Of a DNA stretch of 11,564 bases, positions 7,037 to 11,564 are shown in pieces. A program made the translations under genes and the position numbers. The stretch's first letter is position 1. Each line of letters opens with the position of its first letter. Source of the stretch: RSA11 sp036564135 (lineage in GTDB: Bacteria > Actinomycetota > Thermoleophilia > Solirubrobacterales > 70-9); contig DATCLC010000004.1 of the NCBI GenBank assembly GCA_036564135.1, positions 1 through 11,564 of the forward strand, given 5' to 3'. The notes beneath the pieces are model-generated. The model was given only the letters and a program-made list of their open reading frames with translations. It searched no databases and was not told the origin of the DNA.

Positions 7037-7114
7037 CGCCCGTAGGTAGACACGGGCGCACCGACCTGTTTGAAAGTCGGTGATCGGCGGGGCGGTCGTT
7101 GCGGGCCGCCCCGC
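7037..7114. other. three consecutive perfect stem-loops in the rmlA / beta-helix gap
   Basis: Within 78 bases there are three exact inverted repeats. The first is CGCCCGT/ACGGGCG (7037-7043 with 7052-7058, 8-nt loop). The second is ACCGAC/GTCGGT (7060-7065 with 7076-7081, 10-nt loop). The third is GCGGGGCGG/CCGCCCCGC (7087-7095 with 7106-7114, 10-nt loop). A 9-bp direct repeat CGGTGATCG (7030-7038 and 7078-7086) precedes hairpins 1 and 3. The block fills most of the space after the fossil stop codon. It may be a compound terminator, a structured leader of the minus-strand rml operon, or a small structured RNA. It matches no RNA class I can name. The rest of the 6907-7222 gap holds only the fossil and the likely promoter of the next gene. 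Confidence 0.5.
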
Positions 7115-7120
7115 TCTCGT
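7087..7120 (+). terminator. likely terminator hairpin after the fossil gene
   Basis: A perfect 9-bp, almost all-G/C stem with a 10-nt loop is followed by TCTCGTTCGT, moderately T-rich for this genome. It lies about 50 bp past the fossil stop on the plus strand, where the terminator of the lost gene would have been. On the minus strand it has no T tract. Factor-independent activity is inferred. Confidence 0.45.
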
Positions 7121-7178
7121 TCGTGCGCAGGCAGGCCGCAGGTGCGGGCGGCCCTCCGCAAGCGCGCGTGGCGTGGTG

Positions 7179-7184
7179 TAGGGT
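7179..7184 (+). promoter_or_regulatory. possible -10 box of the beta-helix gene
   Basis: TAGGGT preceded by TGG-TG (an extended -10-like context) lies 38 nt before the ATG at 7223. The same hexamer occurs before the metallo-hydrolase gene at 11318-11323. No clear -35 is visible. The predicted leader of about 30 nt would contain the Shine-Dalgarno. Confidence 0.35.
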
Positions 7185-7201
7185 CGCAGCGACTCTTATT
7201 G

Positions 7202-7219
7202 CCTAACCCTTAGGGGGGA
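7202..7219 (+). promoter_or_regulatory. ribosome site overlapped by an inverted repeat
   Basis: CCTAA-CCC-TTAGG (7202-7214) is a perfect 5-bp inverted repeat with a 3-nt centre, and its right arm runs into the G-rich Shine-Dalgarno AGGGGGG (7212-7218), which ends 4 nt before the ATG. In RNA the short stem could partly hide the ribosome site. In DNA it could be a small operator. The ribosome site is well supported. The control function is speculative. Confidence 0.4.
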
Positions 7220-7222
7220 CCC

Positions 7223-8065
7223 ATGAGACCACGCAGTCTGCGGGCGCTGCTCGGCGCCATCGTCGCGAGCGCCCTCGCGCTCGCCGGAGCGTCCTCGGCG
7301 CACGCCGCAATCGAGTGCGGCGACGTCATCAAGAAGGACGTCAAGCTCAAGAAGCACCTGAACTGCACCAGCTCCGGCACGAACGGCCTGATCATCGGCC
7401 GCGATGGGGTGACGATCGACCTCAACGGCAAGACGCTGCGCGGTCCGTCGGGCAGCCAGATCGGGATTGAGAACTCCGGCTATGACGGCGTCACGGTCAA
7501 GAACGGCAAGCTGCGCGGCTGGTCGGACGCGATCGACTTCCACTCCCCCGCCCGCACGACGCTGCGGAAGCTCGAAATTCGCCTTGACGGCACCAATAGC
7601 GACACCGGCATCGAGCTGGAATACGCCGTGCGGCCCGTGATCCGTAACGTGACCATCGACAACGCCGCCTACGGGCTCTACCTGTACGAGACGTACGCGC
7701 AGAAGGTCAGAAACGTGAAGATCACGGGCAACGACCCCGCGACCACCTACGCGGTCTACGGCGGCTACCTGCACGGGGTGCTCGACAAGGTCCGCGCGCA
7801 CCGCGCCTCCTACGGCTTCTACGTCTATGGCGACTCCCCGAAGCTCCTGATCAAGAACAGCGCCGCCAACAAGGCCGGTTACATTGGGTTCTACCTGTCG
7901 AACAGCACGCCGCTCGCGAACTATCGCTACACACTGAAGAACAACACCGCGAACGACGCGGGTGATTACGGGTTCTACGCGAGCTACGACGTCGACGGCG
8001 GCGGCAACAAGGCGAAGGGCGCGGGCACCAAGAACTGCGAGAACGTGCCCTGCAAGCGGAAGTAG
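7223..8065 (+). CDS. secreted right-handed beta-helix protein
   Basis: Exported protein of 280 residues, probably with a pectate-lyase-like parallel beta-helix fold. The signal peptide is clear: MRPRSLR, a hydrophobic core to about residue 23, and SAHA|A (cleavage near 28-29). The mature part opens IECGDVIKKDVKLKKHLNC, then GLIIGRDGVTIDLNGKTLRG (a NosD-like first coil). Successive coils follow, each with an IxNxxI- or YGxYxY-type strand (KNGKLRGWSDAIDF, RNVTIDNAAYGLYLY, KNSAANKAGYIGFYL, KNNTANDAGDYGFYA). It ends GTKNCENVPCKRK, where two Cys may pair. No catalytic set of a known polysaccharide lyase can be identified, so an enzymatic role is not claimed. Codons with AAG, AAC and TAC are more frequent than in the neighbours and local G+C is lower. 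Transcription runs away from the rml operon and converges on the acylase gene. A near-identical tail occurs at 6991-7035. Confidence 0.88.
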   Translation: MRPRSLRALLGAIVASALALAGASSAHAAIECGDVIKKDVKLKKHLNCTSSGTNGLIIGRDGVTIDLNGKTLRGPSGSQIGIENSGYDGVTVKNGKLRGWSDAIDFHSPARTTLRKLEIRLDGTNSDTGIELEYAVRPVIRNVTIDNAAYGLYLYETYAQKVRNVKITGNDPATTYAVYGGYLHGVLDKVRAHRASYGFYVYGDSPKLLIKNSAANKAGYIGFYLSNSTPLANYRYTLKNNTANDAGDYGFYASYDVDGGGNKAKGAGTKNCENVPCKRK

Positions 8066-8074
8066 CCGGCCGAC

Positions 8075-8116
8075 CGCCTCGGGCGCGTGCGCGTTTGGTC
8101 ACACATCGCCCGGGCG
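8075..8116. terminator. possible bidirectional terminator between convergent genes
   Basis: The 88-bp space between the stops of the beta-helix gene and the convergent acylase gene contains CGCCTCGGGCG (8075-8085) and CGCCCGGGCG (8107-8116). They can pair over 10 bp with one bulged T and a 21-nt loop. The right arm is itself palindromic, so other folds compete. There is no T tract. Confidence 0.3.
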
Positions 8117-8153
8117 CGCGTAAAGGCGACCACGCGATAGGTGGCCGATTGCG

Positions 8154-10508
8154 TCAGCGGGGGGTGAGGGTCAGCACCTGCCAGGGGCCCTCACCCTCCA
8201 GCGGTTGCGTGAACCCGTCGCGCCAGCGCGGCTGCAGATCGTCGTAGTGCTCGCTCGCGACGTGGCCTGAGTTGCCGGTGAACTGCTGCCAGCGCGAGCG
8301 CTCGGGGTGGACGGGGTCGGCGACCAAGCGCCAGCACGGGGCCCAGATCGCGTCGTAGGGCTTCCCTGGATCCCAGCCCACCTGCGCCACCGTCTCCTGG
8401 CCGCCGCCCACCTCGAGCTTGCGGTCGAAGATCCGCCTGAACAGCGCGTTCGCGGCGCCCAGGGCGTGCGGGAAGCGCAGCGGGTGCACCCGGCCCCAGC
8501 GCCAGCGCTCGGGGTCGTCGCCGTAGCGGTCGGCGAGGTCGTTGAGCGCGCTGCGCAGCGCGTCGAGCGCGAGCTCGTCCCAGGAGCCGCCGATCAGCTC
8601 CTCGTCGCCCTCCTCCCAGAGGTCGAGGAGGTGCGCCTGCCAGCGCCAGGGCGAGGTGACGTGGGACATGAAGCCGTTGTCGGCGCGGTCGAGCCAGCGC
8701 TCCGCGAGGTCGCGGTCGCCGATCGCCGCGCGTGCCACCGCTGTGCCGAAGTGCAGCGTGAACGCCTGGTAGATCGTCGCCGCGATCGAGTCCGGCGTCA
8801 TGCGCCCGTCCCACGAGCGCAGGCGCTCGATCGCGCGCGTCTCGGCCTGGCTGCGGGGACGCAGGCGCGCCAGCCGCCGCGCGGTCTCCAGCCCCGGCAG
8901 CGAGAGCATGTCGGTCTGCATGCGCGCGAACCCGTCGAGGTCATGCTCGTCGGTGCGGCGCAGGAGCTGCTCGATGCGCGCCGCGCGCGCCCCGTCGAGG
9001 TACTCGCTGGTCAGGTGGTGCGGGTAGTCGTCGGGCTCGACGCGGTTGTTCGCGGTGACGATGAAGCCGCTCTCGGGATCGGTGATCTCGGGGAGCTCGT
9101 CGTAGGGGATCCACCCGACCCACTCGTCCTCCCCGCTCCAGCCGCAGCGCGGCAGGTCGGGCGAGCCGCCCTCGCGCAGCGGGACCTTGCCGACCGTCTT
9201 GTAGCCGATCGATCCGTGCCGGTCTGCCCACACCAGGTTGATCACCGGCGTGGCGTAGTCCTCAAGACGGGCGACGAGGTCGGGTCCACTCGACGCGTCG
9301 AGCACACCCAGGTGCGCGCTCGTGATCGCGGGGAAGCGCAGGGTCATCCAGCTCAGCGCGAGCGGCTCGCTCTCGTCGGCGCCAAGCGCCTCGTTCACGA
9401 TCGGGCCGTGGTGAGTAGCGCGCACGACCAACCGCTCGGCCGGCCTCCCCCGCACCCCGATCTCCTCGGTCCGCGTCTCGAGCTCGCGCCACTCGTCGCG
9501 AAACGCGTAGCGGCCGTCCTCGATCCGCTCGACGAAGAGGTCCATGACGTCGGCCATCACGTTCGTGAAGCTCCATGCCACGTCGTTGTTCTGCCCGAAC
9601 GCGATCCCGGGCGCCCCCGGCAAGGCGGCGCCGCGCGCGAAGCGCTCGCCAAGGTAGAGGCCGACCTGGTAGGTGATCCCGGGCATCGACGGCGAGAGGT
9701 GCGGGTCGCCGGCGAGCAGCGGCCGACCGGTGGCCGAGAGCTCGCCCGCCACCGCCCAGTTGTTGGAGCCGGTCGCCTCCACCGCGAGGCCGAGGTAGCG
9801 GTGGATCGCGTCGATGCGCGCGGCGAGCTCGCCGGGGCTGGCGCCGTCGCCGCCCGGCTCGAGCACGATCGGGCAGCCCTTGGGATAGGTCGGATCGAGG
9901 CGCGCCGCGAGCTCGGGCCCGAGCGCCCGGCCCATCTCCGCGCGCAAGAGCTCGCGCTCCCAGTTCGTCGAGAGCCCGAACGAGAGCAGCTTCTGGCTGG
10001 CGAGCGTGTCGGCGGGGCTCCAGGGCTCGAAGCCCAGCCGCAGGATCTGGAACTCGACGGGCAGCGCCCTCGCACGCGCCGCTGCCGCGTTGATCCCCGC
10101 GCTCAGCGAGGTGAGCGCCTCCGCGACGTCGTCGGGGAGCTCGCGCGCCTCGCGCTCGGCGACGCGGCGCAGGCCGAGCGTGCGCATGAGGCGGTCGGTG
10201 GGCAGCGCGTCCGGGCCGGCGATCTCGGCGAGCCGACCGTCGGCGATGCGCCGGTAGAGGTCGAGCTGCCACAGCCGGTCCTGGCCGAAGCAGAAGCCCT
10301 GCCCGAACCACAGGTCGCGCAGGCTCGCCGCGTAAATGTGGGGCACGCCCCAGCGGTCGCGGCGGATCTCCACAGGCGCGTCGAGGCCGTGCACGTGGAG
10401 CGTGCCGATCGTTTGCGGGAGCGGCCGACGGAAGAGCTGCCACCACGCGCCGACGGCGGCCGCGCCCGCCGCGCCGACCAGCGCTCCGATGATGCGGCCC
10501 CGCTTCAC
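8154..10508 (-). CDS. penicillin-acylase family N-terminal nucleophile hydrolase
   Basis: Amide hydrolase of the penicillin amidase (peptidase S45) family. Members self-cleave into two chains and hydrolyse acyl-amide bonds in penicillins, acyl-homoserine lactones, cyclic lipopeptides or other amides. The 784-residue length is normal. GTG at 10508 starts 13 bp after the stop of the metallo-hydrolase. KRGR and a hydrophobic stretch (about residues 6-23) form a membrane anchor or uncleaved signal. The alpha-chain region has EIRRDRWGVPHIYA (47-60) and LWFGQGFCFGQDRLWQLDLYRR (66-87). The autocleavage site is TG|SNNWAVAG, with Ser248 as the expected nucleophile at the new N-terminus. It is followed by LLAGDPHL (264-271), GIAFGQNNDVAWSFTN (301-316) and, near the end, GGGQETV and NSGHVASEHYDD, all typical of the family. 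The substrate cannot be read from sequence. The open frame continues upstream to 11150 but overlaps the metallo-hydrolase and is rejected. Confidence 0.93.
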   Translation of the reverse strand: MKRGRIIGALVGAAGAAAVGAWWQLFRRPLPQTIGTLHVHGLDAPVEIRRDRWGVPHIYAASLRDLWFGQGFCFGQDRLWQLDLYRRIADGRLAEIAGPDALPTDRLMRTLGLRRVAEREARELPDDVAEALTSLSAGINAAAARARALPVEFQILRLGFEPWSPADTLASQKLLSFGLSTNWERELLRAEMGRALGPELAARLDPTYPKGCPIVLEPGGDGASPGELAARIDAIHRYLGLAVEATGSNNWAVAGELSATGRPLLAGDPHLSPSMPGITYQVGLYLGERFARGAALPGAPGIAFGQNNDVAWSFTNVMADVMDLFVERIEDGRYAFRDEWRELETRTEEIGVRGRPAERLVVRATHHGPIVNEALGADESEPLALSWMTLRFPAITSAHLGVLDASSGPDLVARLEDYATPVINLVWADRHGSIGYKTVGKVPLREGGSPDLPRCGWSGEDEWVGWIPYDELPEITDPESGFIVTANNRVEPDDYPHHLTSEYLDGARAARIEQLLRRTDEHDLDGFARMQTDMLSLPGLETARRLARLRPRSQAETRAIERLRSWDGRMTPDSIAATIYQAFTLHFGTAVARAAIGDRDLAERWLDRADNGFMSHVTSPWRWQAHLLDLWEEGDEELIGGSWDELALDALRSALNDLADRYGDDPERWRWGRVHPLRFPHALGAANALFRRIFDRKLEVGGGQETVAQVGWDPGKPYDAIWAPCWRLVADPVHPERSRWQQFTGNSGHVASEHYDDLQPRWRDGFTQPLEGEGPWQVLTLTPR

Positions 10509-10521
10509 CCTGCCGGTGATA

Positions 10522-11310
10522 TCAGTCGCGCAGGTCGTTGGGCAAGCGCCCTTCGGCGGCGAGCTTCTCGAAGTGCGCCTCCATGGTGAGGGCCGCGGCC
10601 GCCCGCAGCTCCGCCGGCACGTCGGTCCAGACACGGTCCAGGAGCCGCTCGCGTGAGCGCTCGCCCGCTTCGAGCTCGCTGAGCAGGGCGCGCTCGCGGG
10701 CGAGGCGGTGCTCGCGGTACTCGTCGAGCTTCGCCTCGGGATCGGTGATCCACGGGCCGTGCCCAGGGGCGAGCAGAGAGCAGCCCAGCTCGCGCAGGCG
10801 CTCGAGGGAGCGCAGGTACAGGGCCAGCGACCCGCCCCACGCCGCGGGCAGCACGATCGATGAGCCGCGGCCGAGGACGAGGTCGCCGCAGAAGCACACG
10901 TCCTCCCATACGAAGCAGACGTGGTCGGCGGAGTGCCCGGGCGTCGGCACCACCCGGAAGGGGCCGACCTCCTGGATGGCATCGCTCTCCGGCGCGACCG
11001 CGGCCGCGTCGGGCTGCAGGGTGGTCTCGTCGCGCTCGTCCACCCGCCCCCAGACGAGCGGCGCGCCGAGCGCCTCGACGGCGGCGGTGTGGTCGGCGTG
11101 CGAGTGGGTGAGCAGCACGCCCGCGATCCCGCCGCGCGAGGAGGCCGCATCCTCGATCGCGGCGATGTGGGCGGGGTCGTCGGGTCCGGGGTCGATCACC
11201 CAAGCGGGCGCGGCGCCGACGACGTAGGTGTTCGTGCCCTCGAGCGTCATTGGGCTCGGGTTGGGCGCGAGGATGCGCAGGATCGCCGGGTGCCCAGGCG
11301 GGGAGTCCAT
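10522..11310 (-). CDS. metallo-beta-lactamase-fold hydrolase, LACTB2-like
   Basis: Zinc-dependent hydrolase of 262 residues. The metal-binding set is complete: THSHADH (residues 68-74), TPGHS with His126, CGD with Asp143, and APGHGP with His184. The N-terminal APNPSPMTLEGTNTYVVG and WVIDPGP (38-44) are typical of the LACTB2/glyoxalase II-like branch. So is the helical C-terminal part with LLDRVWTDVPAELRAAA and TMEAHFEKLAAEGRL, a winged-helix-like region. Human LACTB2 of this branch is a ribonuclease; many bacterial members are unassigned. A drug-resistance beta-lactamase is unlikely. The ATG at 11310 is chosen because the conserved part begins 11 residues later. An upstream ATG at 11385 would add an Arg/Gly-rich stretch. 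A TAGGGT hexamer ends 7 nt before the ATG, so the transcript may be leaderless. The acylase follows by 13 bp, suggesting cotranscription. Confidence 0.9.
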   Translation of the reverse strand: MDSPPGHPAILRILAPNPSPMTLEGTNTYVVGAAPAWVIDPGPDDPAHIAAIEDAASSRGGIAGVLLTHSHADHTAAVEALGAPLVWGRVDERDETTLQPDAAAVAPESDAIQEVGPFRVVPTPGHSADHVCFVWEDVCFCGDLVLGRGSSIVLPAAWGGSLALYLRSLERLRELGCSLLAPGHGPWITDPEAKLDEYREHRLARERALLSELEAGERSRERLLDRVWTDVPAELRAAAALTMEAHFEKLAAEGRLPNDLRD

Positions 11311-11317
11311 GGCCCGC

Positions 11318-11323
11318 ACCCTA
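11318..11323 (-). promoter_or_regulatory. possible -10 box giving a leaderless transcript
   Basis: TAGGGT on the minus strand ends exactly 7 nt before the ATG at 11310. This would place the transcription start on the start codon itself. No Shine-Dalgarno precedes that ATG, and no -35 is evident in the G+C-rich sequence upstream. Confidence 0.38.
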
Positions 11324-11359
11324 GTAAGACCCCCGCGCGCCCCGCCGCGAAGGCGCCCC

Positions 11360-11412
11360 CCGGCGTGAGGCGGATCCCTTCGCATGTACCGGACGAATCC
11401 GCCTCACTCCGG
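11360..11412 (-). terminator. long inverted repeat downstream of the right-edge gene
   Basis: GTGAGGCGGAT (11365-11375) pairs perfectly with ATCCGCCTCAC (11397-11407). After one mismatch, CCGG (11360-11363) pairs with CCGG (11409-11412). The stem is thus 15 pairs around a 21-nt loop. It begins 12 bp after the stop of the minus-strand gene at the right edge and lies before the metallo-hydrolase promoter, as a terminator separating the two would. There is no T tract. An operator or other regulatory repeat is the alternative. Confidence 0.5.
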
Positions 11413-11424
11413 TTGGCGCTGCTG

Positions 11425-11564
11425 CTACGGGGCCGCGTGCACCACGTAGGTGAAGCGGGTGCGCGGCTCGCCGCGGGCCACGAAGCGCCCGTCGCGCACC
11501 CGGACCACGTTCGTCGGCCGCAGCCGCCCCTTGCGTCGCGGGTCGGCGTATTGGATGAGGATCA
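11425..11564 (-). CDS. C-terminal fragment of an unidentified protein
   Basis: On the minus strand a frame enters from the right edge and runs 45 codons to a TAG at 11425-11427. Two bases of a preceding codon remain at the edge. It reads ILIQYADPRRKGRLRPTN, then VVRVRDGRFVARGEP and RTRFTYVVHAAP. The alternating hydrophobic pattern suggests beta strands. I do not recognise the family. The strong inverted repeat just downstream supports a genuine gene end here. No competing frame on the other strand looks better. Confidence 0.5.
   Translation of the reverse strand, partial: ILIQYADPRRKGRLRPTNVVRVRDGRFVARGEPRTRFTYVVHAAP

Noticed and set aside
7036..7120. tRNA or known riboswitch in the hairpin block
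   Set aside because: There is no acceptor/T-arm arrangement or TTCRA motif, and no consensus of a riboswitch class I know. The block is reported only as an unassigned structure.
6907..7161. Extension of rmlA to a 442-aa protein
   Set aside because: The region contains the beta-helix fossil and three hairpins on non-coding sequence. RmlA proteins begin just before KGLILSGG.
8307..10589. 760-codon open frame on the plus strand
   Set aside because: Antisense to the penicillin-acylase gene, with no recognisable domain and typical shadow composition.
10509..11150. Upstream extension giving a 998-aa acylase
   Set aside because: The extra part is an Arg/Ser/Pro-rich out-of-frame reading of the metallo-hydrolase gene. 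The GTG at 10508 followed by a membrane anchor is the sensible start.

Overview
The window is about 70% G+C and carries densely packed genes, many with GTG starts or short overlaps. It looks like a high-G+C actinobacterium. Two secreted protein types (a CGDVI-type right-handed beta-helix, and an N-terminus of the 'TTFCVP...LQTAL...ADRIVLAPG' kind) recall gene families common in Solirubrobacterales/Thermoleophilia. That placement comes from pattern memory and has not been tested.

Layout. (1) 1-1863, minus: the first 621 residues of an Lhr-type DEAD/DEAH helicase, running off the left edge. (2) 2042-2497, plus: a divergently transcribed 151-aa DUF6941-like protein. (3) 2598-2977, plus: a secreted-protein gene reduced to its signal peptide plus N-terminus and, in another frame, its C-terminal tail, so probably a deletion relic. 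(4) 6906 down to 2979, minus: a complete dTDP-L-rhamnose operon in the order rmlA-rmlD-rmlB-rmlC. It has 4-bp start/stop overlaps at A/D and D/B and an 11-bp gap at B/C, and is followed 13 bp later by an uncharacterised 148-aa gene. (5) 6907-7222: a 316-bp gap holding a 45-bp fossil of a beta-helix gene 3' end, then three consecutive perfect stem-loops, then the promoter/leader of the next gene. (6) 7223-8065, plus: an intact secreted beta-helix protein. (7) 11310 down to 8154, minus: a two-gene unit of a LACTB2-like metallo-beta-lactamase-fold hydrolase and a membrane-anchored penicillin-acylase-family Ntn hydrolase. (8) 11425-11564, minus: the last 45 codons of an unidentified gene, with a long inverted repeat downstream.

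The rml genes together convert glucose-1-phosphate and dTTP to dTDP-L-rhamnose for cell-surface polysaccharide or glycosylation. The most unusual parts are non-coding or decayed: the two relics of secreted-protein genes on either side of the rml operon, the three-hairpin element, and TANNNT-like motifs very close to several start codons, which suggest leaderless or short-leader transcripts. I found no CRISPR array, tRNA, rRNA, insertion sequence or clearly new defence system.
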